Source: Nemania diffusa
Lineage: Eukaryota > Ascomycota > Sordariomycetes > Xylariales > Xylariaceae
Assembly: GCA_038501195.1 (NCBI GenBank)
Contig: JBBPUQ010000006.1
Span: forward strand, 3,658,001-3,722,000
Direction of reading: 5' to 3'
DNA: 64,000 nt
Shown here in pieces: positions 24,312 to 35,712 of the stretch (the stretch's first letter is position 1; every line of letters starts with the position of its first letter). A program made the translations under genes and the position numbers. The notes under the pieces were generated by a model, which had not been told where the DNA came from, ran no database searches, and saw only the letters and a program-made list of their open reading frames with translations.

Positions 24312-24782
24312 TTAATTGTATAGATATATTATTGATTTATTATCGCCGGAGATAGGCATACCGTGATTTGTTTGAGGCGACTGTGGCCAGTGAGACCAGT
24401 TTGTCATGGGGTGGCGGTGGTAACGGGGTGGTCTCTCAATCGAGTGAACATCGTCATTATCGGCACTACTAGCCCTATCATCCTTGGGGATGGGAGTTGG
24501 GATGCGTAGGCCACTCGCGTCGGTGAGTTCTAGGTCGTGAACTTGGGTAGTAGCAGCTGATGATGTGCGTGGCTGTCTGGCGGCACGGTTTCTGCGAGAT
24601 CTCCAGAAGAACAGCCAGATGAGGGAGATCATGGCGAGGGACACAACACCAACAATGAGGCCAATCTCGAGCCCAGATGGTGAGAATTTGTCGCCATCAC
24701 CACCTAGGCTCGCAGGATTGCCTCCCCCGTCAAATGGTGACGCTCCGCTGTAGTGAGGCAGGTCTTCAGGGATAGGCGCCAT
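24312..24782 (-). CDS. Small single-pass membrane protein with PPxY motif
   Basis: Intronless model of 156 aa starting at ATG 24782. The open frame extends upstream to 25037, but the upstream part is unlike a protein and MAPIPEDLPHY is the better start. Residues about 1-38 are Gly/Pro-rich and would be extracellular or lumenal. A strong TM helix follows (GLEIGLIVGVVSLAMISLIWLFFW, about 38-61), then a basic stop-transfer RSRRNRAARQ. The cytosolic tail includes ERPPRYH, which contains a PPxY motif (PPRY), the ligand of WW domains such as those of Rsp5/Nedd4 ubiquitin ligases. There is no signal peptide, so type III topology is likely. The function is unknown; the architecture matches many small fungal membrane proteins with low conservation. 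Confidence 0.6.
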   Translation of the reverse strand: MAPIPEDLPHYSGASPFDGGGNPASLGGDGDKFSPSGLEIGLIVGVVSLAMISLIWLFFWRSRRNRAARQPRTSSAATTQVHDLELTDASGLRIPTPIPKDDRASSADNDDVHSIERPPRYHRHPMTNWSHWPQSPQTNHGMPISGDNKSIIYLYN

Positions 24783-26638
24783 GGTTAGAGCTGTATTCCT
24801 GTTTAACCGTGTCCCTCTCTCGATGATGTCCGCCCGTCTATCTGTTGGCAAACCGTAAATAAAACAGTCAATACAGCTAACCTCGGGTATCTGGTGATTC
24901 AACCGATTCGCTTTAGCTGCTGGGCTTGAGCTTATCCCCTGATGAGGCAATAATATGTGCTTAGCTGAGCTGCCTGCTAAGTTCAGATCCGTGTCAATAT
25001 GTACTGAGAGTTCGCACGCTAGATGATAGGTTGGCAAGCAGGTAAATAATGCAATGTGTTGCGCAGAAATAAGCTTCCATGGACGTGAACAGAGGAGGTA
25101 GGAGTAAGCGGAGGAGATAACGTGGGTAATACCTTATTGTACAGCTGCTGCTTAGCTTAGGGGGTAAAATGAGAGGAGACGGATAAGATCTGGCGAGACC
25201 TGGCGATGTCTTGTGAGACGACTTCAAAAGGCGAGATTGTGAGGGGATACAAGCTGGTTATATGGATCCTCGAGGAAAGACAAGAGCCCGGGATTATGTG
25301 GGTAAGAAGGCCAACACGATACGTGGGGTTGGTATTTGAGAGTAGTAAGGTCCACGGGTGAGTGAGTGAGCAAGCACTTGCCTATATTTTCACGCTTTGG
25401 TGGTGACAATACCGCTAGTCAGAGCCCGTAGAAAGCACGATTTGGGCCCCTAATGGCAAACACTGCCAAATAATGCCAACTTACTTACCAACCTAGGCAA
25501 GTGTTGGCAGTACTGGATGGAAGGCACAATGTGACAACGTATTGGTTGGTTCGGCCAAGGCAATAACCTATAAAAGCGAGATGGAGAAAACCCGAGGTAA
25601 GAGCATTTTAGCTATGCTCCAGGGAGTCACGCCTGCCATAACTTGGGTATGAGGTATGGAATAACAGGTGCGTGGTATTACCGTAGGTAAGTATGTAGGT
25701 AGGTAGATACTTGATAATCGTCGTTTCACGAGAAAATTCCACTGGCTACATGTGCATGTTTAGCTCAGACATCCACGCATTTCCACACGCCATACTAAGG
25801 GCTCCTAAACTTATTTCGAGTGGATAGTACATAAGAAAACGACCCACGGATCTAGAGATTTTCTGATAGGTTTCTGACACAAGGGAAATCAGCAGTATCT
25901 TCGTCACTTCACACAATGCACCGGGCTTCATAGTCAATACTATGATCTCATGCCTTAGCAAAAGATTCACCTCTCATACATCCACTATTGCCCTGAATTC
26001 CGAAGCTCATACATGCTATTTCTTAACATTTACTACACATCGTTATTTTATAAATTACATTAGTTACTCTACCAAGGTAGGTACCATAAACACCTCTGCC
26101 GGCTATTGAATACTAGTTCCGAGTGACGATGCACTGCCTGAGCTTGCATTAGTGGTATTACGGTGAACTACGCAGCACAAAGCGGCTGCTACCCGTTTTT
26201 CGCTGTCGATCTACGATATGCACTGATATAGCAAGACGTTTCTAGGTGGGTAAAACCCTTGCAATTGCGTTGTACGCTGCCTCGACGCGGTTGGATCGCA
26301 CATGTGCGATGATGACCTGGATCCCTTGCGCAAACAACCGCAATTTGTATTAACACAATCTGGCCTCTGTACTCGATCGTTGAATCTCTTCTCATATTAG
26401 CGGTTCGGATAATCTGCGGCTCTCTTCAACATCATACAAGGTGTAATGTACAAAGCCGCTAGAGAGGCTTGCTCATCATGTCTCGGAGAACCCTCGGCTA
26501 CCTATCTATGGGGTAGCAGGTTGTAGCACGGCATTTGGAGAATGGCCGGCCTAAGTCGCCCTGCTGTTACAATTCCTAAGATCTCATTGCGAAGAAATAA
26601 TGGTATGGCTACTTTTTCTATAGCGAGCCACCGTTATA
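24783..26638. other. Intergenic region upstream of the small membrane protein
   Basis: No gene seen. Between about 25446 and 25575 the GCCAA/TTGGC pentamer recurs several times on both strands, including GGCCAAGG, which fits the PacC consensus GCCARG. These could be regulatory sites or chance. TAGGTA motifs occur at 25685-25710. Confidence 0.4.
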
Positions 26639-27483
26639 AGATAACCACCCCCCTCACGGGCCACCCCCTCGCGGGCCACTTTGGGTTAGGCTTAGCGTAT
26701 AAAATCGAATAAAATAGTAAAAAAGATGGGACTAGCGCTACAATAAGTAACAGTAATTTATATTTAAAGAAAAAAATAAAAGAAAATAAAATATATAGTA
26801 TAATTATTTATTATAATATATTTAAAAAGTAGTATAGTTTTTTTAAGAAACGCTAGTTTTAAAAACTAGTCCAAAAACGGCTATTTACAGTATATTAGCC
26901 CCACTTTTAAAATATAAGCTTATAAATAGCTATTATATTTTATTTAATTTTTGTTTTGTTTATTATATTTTTATTACAGTTATTATTTAAATATAAGCTG
27001 GAAATTTATTGATATTTTCGGTATTTATTTTATATGTAAAAATATAGTAAATATAGGTGAGACAAAATGAGACAAAAACTTCAAATTTTTATACATTAAA
27101 TAAATACTGAAAATACTGAAAATACCAATGAATTTACAGCTTATATTTAAATAATAACTGTAATAAAAATATAATAAATAAAACAAAAATTAAATAAAAT
27201 ATAATAGCTATTTATAAGCTTATATTTTAAAAGTGGGGCTAATATACTATAAATAGCCGTTTTTGGACTAGTTTTTAAAACTAGCGTTTCTCAGAAAAAC
27301 TATACTACTTTTTAAATATATTATAATAAATAATTATACTATATATTTTATTTTCTTTTATTTTTTTCTTTAAATATAAATTACTGTTACTTATTGTAGC
27401 GCTAGTCCCATCTTTTTTACTATTTTATTCGATTTTATACGCTAAGCCTAACCCAAAGTGGCCCGTGAGGGGGGTAGTTATCT
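26639..27483. mobile_element. 845 bp palindromic (fold-back) MITE with TA target duplication
   Basis: Two arms of about 400 bp are inverted copies of each other, nearly identical from the ends to within about 25-30 bp of the centre (spacer roughly 27045-27100). The ends read AGATAACCACCCCCCTCAC on the left and, reverse-complemented, AGATAACTACCCCCCTCAC on the right. Both sides are flanked by TA (26637-26638 and 27484-27485), the target duplication of Tc1/mariner-Fot1-pogo elements. The left arm has an extra ~15 bp partial repeat of the GC-rich end. The body is very AT-rich, has no ORF, and differs between arms at few positions, several of them C/T. The high arm identity implies a recent origin or continued arm correction. 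Transcription through it would give a long hairpin RNA. Confidence 0.85.
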
Positions 27484-28818
27484 TACGACATGAAGATAGT
27501 GAACTTGACGACTAATAATACCCCTGATTTAATAGCGGCGGACATCATTGCAGCCATTGAATAGAAATATCAGCTATTTGACTCCCGTGAATGACCTAGT
27601 TGACCTCATGAAGACCCTGGTATTATTTTTAAACATTTCTCTGGCCTGTTTTAAACACGCATACATAATACGTTGATATGATGTTCCGAAACATCATAAC
27701 ATCAGCCAGTGGCCCTAAACCGTGTTATGTGGGTGCCTTTCTATCACACCATTATCTATTACTGGGTTGCTAATAATTATATGTTAAGAGGGGTAGATAA
27801 CTGCTTAGTATCTTTAGTTTAGGGGTATTCACAAAACACCAGCTTCAATCATCTGTTTCTATGATGAAGACTTTAGATACGACAAGTACCTCTCCATGAC
27901 TAATTAGCTCTGTCCATCCCTGTCTTGTACCCCTTGAACTGCACTGCTTCTACTCTAAGAACATCCCGTATTAACGAGCCATGTGTTGGGGTAAGGAGAT
28001 CTTTGACTTGATTATAGATTCAGTTGATGAGGTATTGCGATATGGGATTCTAGTGATTCATCGATTGAGTACGTGTTACTCTATATTTAGGTAAATTACG
28101 TTTGCTTATCAACATGGGTGGAATCAAGATATCGGCCCGTATATTCTCGATGTGTAATAATACTAATAGCGAGAGCGAGTACTATCTGTTGGGTTTGTGA
28201 AGTTGTGCACCCCCACCATCAGCCGAGAAAATAACGTAGGTGCGAAAGATCTCGTGACACCCCTGATTTTTTTTTGAGAGCTGAATAAACTTACGGTATT
28301 ATACTCTAGGAAGCTTCTTCACTAGGTAGTTTCGCATATTGGCAGCTGTATGAAAGATTTGAAGAAGTATCTGGGGATTATTATACCTGCTTCAGGAGTC
28401 GAGTCGACTAGGTAGGATTAGTCACCACTAATATATAATAGTATGCTATAGGTATCGTTCGTGTCGGTGTCGTTGTTTTCTCGAATAACCATGGCCTCTA
28501 TACAAAGAAAAGAATAAATTCGTATCGGGGCCTACCACTTACTAATTGACGAAACATCTCATCTCTTCTTCGCTCTTAAGAAGTGTAAGTGAAAGCGTGA
28601 TGATTACTTTAGGAAATCGACGCTAAGCGTAATCATGTGGGGATAGCTACTTGTATCTACCTAGATATGTACATCCTGCATTCGCTACCGCATTCAGGCC
28701 CCAATGTCCCCATGTCTGCTCAATACCGTGTATCACAATCGCGGTCTATGCTACCAATGGCTTCTGCTTCTTTTCGCCGTACATGGTTATAGCGGGAAAG
28801 CATCGGTCTCGGTGAATC
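27484..28818. other. Intergenic region upstream of the 28.8 kb orphan gene
   Basis: AT-rich; I see no gene. It presumably carries the promoter of the orphan gene, whose start codon is at 28819. Confidence 0.5.
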
Positions 28819-30279
28819 ATGGATGCCTTACCGTTCCCCGACGTGAGCGGCCTGCTTGTTACGGCGCGCAACCCGGCGCGCGTCGACTTGGCAGGGATGG
28901 ACCACGCGCGATGCGCCGCTCTCCACAACTACCTCGTGCACTACGCCTGGGTTGCCGAAGGCCGTCCGCCGGCTAGTCTTCGTAGCGATGCTAATACCTT
29001 TTTCACCGCCCACGGTGCTGCCGCCGATGCTCTCCGTCCGCGGCTCGATCCTTCGCTGGCCGCCTTCCTCGCCGCCGCCTTGCTCCCGCCTTCTGGTGCT
29101 TTCGAGCCCGCGCCCTTCTTCTTTTGGGCCAGTGAACTCACTGAACCAGATGGCCTTTTCGCTACCTTTGAGGCCGACTTGTTCGACGAGCCGGAAGACA
29201 GCTTGATAAGCTTGTACTTCCCCAACGTTGGCCAGGGTGGCGGATCCGGCGGCGGTGTGCTCTACCACCAGCGCTACCACCGTGCCGCCGTTTTCATGCA
29301 CATGGATGACCACGACTTTGCACTTCCTGTCGACGCGCATCCCGAGCAATGGCATCCTCTGGAAACTATCCTCTCCAACTGGATCGGCCTTATTCATCTC
29401 GGCAAGATTGTGGCCTCGCCCAGAGACGAGCCGGCCCTATTCGGCAGCGAAAAGATTGGGCCCTGGGAATGGCGGCCTTACAGCGAGGCCCAGGTTGTTG
29501 CTTGCGTGGGTGCGTGGGATCGTCTGTGCGATGCCATCGAAGCGGGCGTCTCGCTGCTGCTACCGCTGACTGGCACCGCCAGTGATGCGGCTAGAGAACC
29601 ACTCCTCACGCCCGCCACACTAGATGCAGCCTCGGTTCCACAGAACTCCTTCGCGCGTGACTTCCTGACCCGTGCTCGTCGGCCCCAGTTCCGCTACATC
29701 GCCCCAGGTCTTGTCCTTCCCCCCCCAGAAGCCGCCGAGTTCGCAGCAGCACAGCCCTTTACCAGACTACCACATGCACCACACATCATACCCCCGGTGT
29801 GCCTCTTCCCTTCTGCGAGCGGTGAACATGAGGTCGACTTGACGGGACCATTGAACCCATTCTGTAATGACTTTCGGGAAGGATCCGCTAACTCGCCCGT
29901 GCCGTCCCGGGTTCCTGCTGGTGTATACAGCGAGTCAGTTGATAGATGTACCTTCGACAACGCCGAAGAGGGGTTTCGGCTGTTACTTCCCTATAGCTTT
30001 GACGGTGACCACTGGAACATGGATACAGGGGCGAGGAAGAGCGACCGCTCAATTATTGAAAAGAGGAACGTGGCCGATCTGTTCCAGCATGGTTACAAGT
30101 CTTTCGGTGGTGACTACTACCGCCCCCAGCGACTTGAACGGTTGTTCGACCATTGGCTCAAGTTGGTCGACAGAGGCGTTTGGTCCATTGGACCAAACGG
30201 GGTAGAGGGTACTATTGACACATTTAGAGAGGCTGACAAGGCGAATTGGAAAGACTATATGATTTCGCCGAGTTGGTGA
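28819..30279 (+). CDS. Conserved-looking fungal protein of unknown function
   Basis: Single 486 aa ORF, GC-rich compared with its AT-rich flanks and with clear coding bias. I do not recognise a named domain. Visible features are an N-terminal Ala/Leu/Pro-rich helical region (about 1-110), FFFWASELTEPDGLFATFEADLF-like mixed segments, a glycine-rich loop (GQGGGSGGG, about 138-146) followed by a beta-rich RAAVFMHMDDHDFALPV, and Trp-rich stretches (HPLETILSNWIGLIHLGKI; GPWEWRPYSEAQ). There is no signal peptide or TM helix, so it is probably cytosolic. Start ATG 28819 (ATCATGG context) is the first in frame. The frame stops at 30279, but directly downstream a shifted frame stays open with protein-like sequence to about 30419, raising the possibility of a frameshift in an originally longer gene. 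Confidence 0.65.
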   Translation: MDALPFPDVSGLLVTARNPARVDLAGMDHARCAALHNYLVHYAWVAEGRPPASLRSDANTFFTAHGAAADALRPRLDPSLAAFLAAALLPPSGAFEPAPFFFWASELTEPDGLFATFEADLFDEPEDSLISLYFPNVGQGGGSGGGVLYHQRYHRAAVFMHMDDHDFALPVDAHPEQWHPLETILSNWIGLIHLGKIVASPRDEPALFGSEKIGPWEWRPYSEAQVVACVGAWDRLCDAIEAGVSLLLPLTGTASDAAREPLLTPATLDAASVPQNSFARDFLTRARRPQFRYIAPGLVLPPPEAAEFAAAQPFTRLPHAPHIIPPVCLFPSASGEHEVDLTGPLNPFCNDFREGSANSPVPSRVPAGVYSESVDRCTFDNAEEGFRLLLPYSFDGDHWNMDTGARKSDRSIIEKRNVADLFQHGYKSFGGDYYRPQRLERLFDHWLKLVDRGVWSIGPNGVEGTIDTFREADKANWKDYMISPSW

Positions 30280-32199
30280 TAGTAAGGACGATGGCGATCT
30301 TCATCCTATAACTCCACGGCTACGCGAGTCTGTACTCGCGAAATCGCCCGAACTTGACTTTGTGTTCCTTGAGGACGAGGGAGTGGTGCCTGAATATCTG
30401 GCACACCTTGGCTTTTGAAAAGATACGGAAGGGTCTCTTAACCCTAATGTTTTCCGCCGCTTTTTGGGTCCACGAATACGCTAGTGTTGACGAACAGGTT
30501 TTGTTTGACCTATGTGGGCTGTGCGGAGACGATTTTCATGATACCCTCGAGCTTACTTTTCAGGAGTAGAACCTAGCGAGCTTGTGTATAATAGAAAATC
30601 GAGTCGACATAGAGTTCCCATGATAGATAACTACCCACAACCTGTAAACATGTATTACTATAGATAGAATTTATAAGAGGCTGTAACAGCTCACATGTTT
30701 TAGATTCTAATACTTCTCAAGCTAGCCAGTTACTACAACTACGATGACAGAACCAGAAATATTAGTTCAGTTTCTTAAAATTGATTTCGTTACTCTTCCT
30801 ACTTCAAAAACCAAGAAATTCACCTCTCAGAGTCTGAAATAAGCATAATCCAAACACAAAAAACAAATCACTTTCTAAATACTCACTTTTCATATATATA
30901 TATATAGTTATACAAAGAGCGTCTGTTAAGTCTACCTATAGATTTTTGTACGGCTTAAGTCTTATAATACTTAATTATATTATACTATATGTAAAAAGTT
31001 CCTTTTTCATTCGCAGATAGACTTGATTTTGCATTTACTCAAGATAAGTTGTTGTTGCTGAAGGGTGTTCAGATTAATAAAAGACAAAGCTACAAATCAG
31101 GCCAAAGCCATCTGGCTAGCCAGTAACGTCTAGTTTCAACTTTCCTAGGAGTATAATGTGTAAGTGGTTCCAGGATGGGTGAGCTAAATGGTCGTCCAAA
31201 AAGGAAAACTGTCACATGGCTAAGTAAGAGTAGTACCAACCAACCCCTTAGTCGAAGTGAGTAAGGGGTATAGATACACTAGCACAGGTCTTAAAACACG
31301 ATATACTATTCTCTTCGGACAGGGAAACAATAGAAGTTCATGAAATCCCCAAGCTATCGGCATTATGTAGTATTACAGATGTCACTGAATTTACGCTCCA
31401 TTAGGCTAACTAAGGTCGAGCATGTTCTAGTTTCGCAACGCAAATATTCAGCTTAGGTTTACCGATGAATAGAAATTCTAGGATTTACAAATGTTTAATA
31501 GCTGAACGAGAAGGAGTAGATACTAATTTAAAGGCACATCGATGTAAGCTAAGGCGAGTTGAAATGCAAAGAGAATAATTAGTAAATATGTCTAATATGC
31601 ACTAGATAAAACAAACATTGGTCACTCGGTTAGATCACCAGCACTGCTTTACTACGTAGGTAAGCAAATCAACCTATACCAAACGACCCTATAGCGTATC
31701 AACATCACACGGCAAATGCACGTATCACGTACTATGAATTACAGACGCCTGTGCATCCCAAAACCTCATAACATGTGTTACTAGGACCAATGGTCTATGA
31801 GATCAGGCTGGACCTCATTCGTCGTGGCTCTAGATTTACATTTTCTGAAACAACCATTTCGAATATATCAAGCCACTGCCTGTATCAAGAGTTGTCACGA
31901 TGGCAACGTGCAACCACAAACCATGCGCGTCCGTCCCAAAAAAGATAGCTGCGGCAACTGGCTGAGAAATTGATAGTTAGTTTCCATATTATTGTTACCT
32001 AGTTAGGAGGTATGATACAGTGTTACCATGGTCCCATTTGTCTATAAATAGATGATTTCCGACCCTTCTTTCGCCATTCCACATTCACCCAGATGCCCGC
32101 CTTGAAAAGCACTAGCATTTATCCTGATAATATTTTTCAGAGTCTTGCTACTGTCTATTATATAGGAATAGCATACCTGTTTGTCTTCTGTCATCCATC
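30280..32199. other. Intergenic region (1.9 kb)
   Basis: The first ~140 bp hold a coding-like shifted frame discussed in the findings. The rest is AT-rich with a (TA)n run at about 30893-30907 and no gene that I can support. Confidence 0.5.
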
Positions 32200-33320
32200 A
32201 TGCCCCCTCAGCTTATCATAGACCCCCTCCTACCACCTTTGATATTTGTAATCGAGCTCGGAATGCAGATACCATATCCCCCTCCTCTGTCTACTTTCTC
32301 TGCCGAATCTGCCGAACAGTGGATGGAGTTTCTTATACCGATACGAACAGCTTTACAGGGCGCTGGGTTGAGTGGTTGTACCATAAATATGAAACAGAAT
32401 AATGACTATTCAACATGGTGCCTCACGAACAACCGTGACAGTCATAGTAAGTCAAAGTCATCCTTATAACATAAGCTATATATCATCTTGATAAAAGTTT
32501 CCATTCTTCTAATTATCATGGCCTCCCGAGCAGAATTGTTTGATATTGTGTCTCCAAGGCTCACCTACCAAGATCGGTATTCTTGGACACGGCCCTTGTC
32601 TCAAATTTACAGCGTTGTGAGACGTATGGACATCATACCATCGAATTTCTGGGGCACAAGGATCCATATTGCACCTGCCGGGGTGTTCTATCAGTGGCAG
32701 ATAAATGCTATTGCTAAAAGCGTCTTTCTGCATAATAACGGCTTCAACTCACTTGGCTGGGATCTTTGGACAAACGCTGTTCACGCCGATGCTCGTGCTA
32801 GGCTTTGGATACCCGGGCTTAGCAGTGAAACGAGAGTAGATATACATCGCGCTGAGTCGGCAATATCGCCCGAAGAAGTGGCGAGATTAATGGATAGGGG
32901 CGGAGCAGTCAGTCATATACGGCCCTGGAACTTCTGGCCTCTCGTCCCTCTGGGATATTCATCTACTGGATTTGGTAGGTTGACCTCTCCCTTATGTTTT
33001 AATAACTTGAGAGTAGAATATGCCGTCAGGGGTAATGAAGACTAAGAAGATTTTCGATAGTTGAGTATAACCTAGCACCAGGATCCCGCACCGAGCAAGA
33101 TGCCTATGTGTGGATTAACTTCGTCTGTTTGTTTGTGCGCGGCGCGATTCAGAGCAACGGAAATTGGAACTGGGGTTCCCCCAGCGGAGGCCAGAGAGCC
33201 TTGTTCATAGGAGAAGATCTACAAATTTTTATTCTCGAGCAAGCCGACGAGGTAAATCTATCTGAAATGGAAAGAGAAAGTCTTCGACAGAGACTCGAAT
33301 GTCTTGGGGGGCTTTATTAG
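32200..33320 (+). CDS. Amidoligase-like protein, divergent
   Basis: Three exons join in frame: 32200-32446, 32531-32974 and 33082-33320, giving 309 aa. The pattern resembles the fungal 'putative amidoligase' family (ATP-dependent COOH-NH2 ligases): an N-terminal FVIELGM strand, a short WCLTNN segment, then ELFDIVSPRL (family EIVSP motif), WTRPLSQIYSVV helix, GTRIHIAPAG (family CGxHxHI/V strand) and YQWQINAIAKSVFLHN helix. Departures from the family pattern are notable: the usual two acidic residues of ELE are reduced to one (ELG), and the Cys before the His strand is absent. Catalytic activity is therefore doubtful. The acceptor of intron 1 is the least certain junction; the last intron has two possible in-frame acceptors 6 nt apart (33076 or 33082). 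Substrates of fungal members are unknown. Confidence 0.6.
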
Positions 33321-33770
33321 GATGATTGAGGTGGTCTATGGGTATGAAGATTAATAAATAAACCGGTAATTACTATTACGCCGTGCTACGGTTCTATATG
33401 AGTCACTGCGTATGACTAGGGCCCCTGTTGCATAATAGTGCTGTGCTACAATTCTGTCCCGTGATATACAGTTACACTCCTGCGTTCTCTGCGTAGCTTT
33501 ACTCTCGAATACCATCTAGACAAAATCATCTATATTCCTATAAAGTTCAAAAGACCAACTAGGTAGACAGATAATCAAGCACGTAAGTATATCCACGACT
33601 GCGTCTCATAACAAAACATCCCACCAGACCCGAGAATACTAACCTGGAGAGTTACCGCACCGCCCGTATTTTTCCACCCCACCCATGCCACCAAGTAGTA
33701 GGACGCCCAAACACCAAAAACTAGTTCCAATCCATTTACATGAAGGCCAATAAGGGTATGATACACTAGA
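33321..33770. other. Convergent 3' intergenic region
   Basis: 3' flanks of the amidoligase-like gene (+) and the GH76 gene (-). No gene seen. Confidence 0.55.
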
Positions 33771-35712
33771 TCAACTATGATTATCCGTACGATCCCAAAT
33801 AAACCCCTGTCGATGCTGTCGGGGATCTCTCGGCTGACCCTGAAGATGCCGTATCGATGCCCACGGCAGATCATGCTGAGAATACGGTAGGTTGCCGGAG
33901 ACGTCGTTCGGCGCTGGCGATGGGAGTGACGAGGCTGTTGATGAGGCCGAAAGCGGCTTCCGTCTCGGGACTTGCCTTGGCGGGAGCCCGAAGCTGTGCG
34001 TGGCTATCACTGGTGTATTTTCGCCCGTGTTCATCCCTGAGCTCTCGTCGCTCGCGATGCCCTTGCCCTTCTCTTGCAGCGCGCCACTCCCGTTTCCCCG
34101 AACGCCTGCAGCGGCAACGGGGATGTTCCCTGTAGTGCCGGGCTTGGAGGACTGTTGCGGGTCCTCGCCGCCCGGCCTGGTCTCGTCTAAGAGCATGAAG
34201 ACCAGCGCCGCGAGCAGAATAGTGAGCACGATGAAGGTGACGAAGGCGGCGCCCGCGCGGTCGCCTTTGTTGATGGTTCCGTAGTGCCATTCCACGGGGT
34301 TGACTCTTCCCTCGTCGATCCCGCCGGCCGCTGGATTGCCGGCGCTGGTGCCGCCGGTGCCCTTTGTGACGGGCGGCTTGGCTTCTTGTATCATGTTGGC
34401 GAGTACCACCTCCATGGCGGCCATCTGCTGCCCGACGCCGGTGGTCCCGTCCCACTGGCCACTGTTGTTAGCCCATTTGAGCCCGCACATGCGCCCGTTG
34501 TCGCCGCCCGTACACTGCTTCACGGCGGCCTCTGCCGAGTTCCGCAGTAGCCGCTTGATGCGGTCGAAGGTCCAGGGGGCCCACTTGGTCGTCGCGGCCA
34601 TCCATCTGCTTAAATAGGCCTTGAACGACTGCTGGTCCACGTCGCAGAGATTCACGGGCTCGCATGCGACCTCGATCATGATCTTGTCATTGATGTCATC
34701 CCCGAAGAAGAAGATCAGCTCCGTGCTGTTCAGAAGCCCGTCTACCCGCTCGTGCCACAGCGCAGCGTCGTCCTCGTTTCCCCCCTTGTTCGAGTACTCG
34801 ACCATGGCGGCCGTACCGAGGAGGAATGCGCCGACGTTGTACGAGAACTCGTATGGCGTAATGTCTGTGCAGTTATTTTCAACAGTAGCGCCATCATAGA
34901 TCCTGTAGTTACCGTCGATAAAATTAACCCCTGCCATCCAATCCCAAGTCTTGACGGCCCAGTCGGCATACGTGCTATTTCCGGTATAGAGAGCAAGGCG
35001 TGCAGCCAGGTTGAAGAAGCATGCCTGCGATATGGAATTCTTGTAATTGAAGCCATTGTTCCATGTAAATATTTGCCAGCGCAACCCACCATTGCAATAC
35101 TGCGTGTCCCAGCGCGCTGCTTGCGTGTTAAAAACCGCTTGAGCTAATGCTAGCCATTGTGGCTGATCGCCTTTAGGGTTCTGGAAGTTGTATTCGGCGG
35201 CCGACATGGCAGCCATACCCCAGAATCCCTGGTCATCATTACCCTCCGTCAGCGTCTGGTTTGGTGGCATAAAATCATTATACGGCCCGACTTGGTGCAG
35301 CATGCCTTGTTGAGTAATATCATTATAGGTCGTATCGCCTGTGTAGTACCAGTAGTCAATTAGAGCGCCCATCAGAGCACCGGCTTCCCACCCTTCCACG
35401 GAGAATTAGCATCGTACCTTACTATCTTCATATGCGTTCTCACTCACAGTAGTATGGTTGTGGCAGCAGTCCAGGCGTTTGTCCCGGTTGGTCGCCAGTG
35501 TACATTAACACGAGGTCTGCCGCCAATTGTTTTGCTACATTTTTGATCGAATCTGTAGAGAATATTAAAGTTAGAAGAGACCTTGCCTATCATTAGCGAG
35601 AAGAAGATTACTGACCAGTTGACTGTGCGTCGAATTCATAGGCGTAGGCTAGATCGCTGGCGAAGAAAAGACCGACTGCGAATGTTATCGCCTTGCGCAA
35701 CAACCTCGACAT
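33771..35712 (-). CDS. GH76 endo-1,6-alpha-mannosidase-like protein (Dcw1/Dfg5 family), TM-anchored
   Basis: Dcw1/Dfg5 proteins act at the cell surface in transferring GPI-anchored mannoproteins to the wall glucan. Three exons join in frame: 35712-35616, 35552-35448 and 35392-33771, giving 607 aa. A signal peptide is visible (LLRKAITFAVGLFFASDLAYA). The GH76 domain spans about 30-400. Its catalytic Asp pair is in GNDDQGFWGMAAMSAAE (D120, D121), and [34 protein letters not shown] is the family's N-terminal hallmark (in parts). Several N-glycosylation sequons are present. After the catalytic domain a TM helix (about 445-468, AFVTFIVLTILLAALVFMLL) replaces the usual GPI signal, followed by a ~135-residue Ser/Pro-rich cytosolic tail ending in RQHRQGFIWDRTD. 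The divergent promoter faces 35.7-38.6 kb. Confidence 0.88.

Noticed and set aside
33871..34455. 194-codon alternative frame within the GH76 tail
   Set aside because: Arg/His-rich shadow of the TM/tail-coding exon; the chosen frame encodes the TM helix continuously with the catalytic domain.
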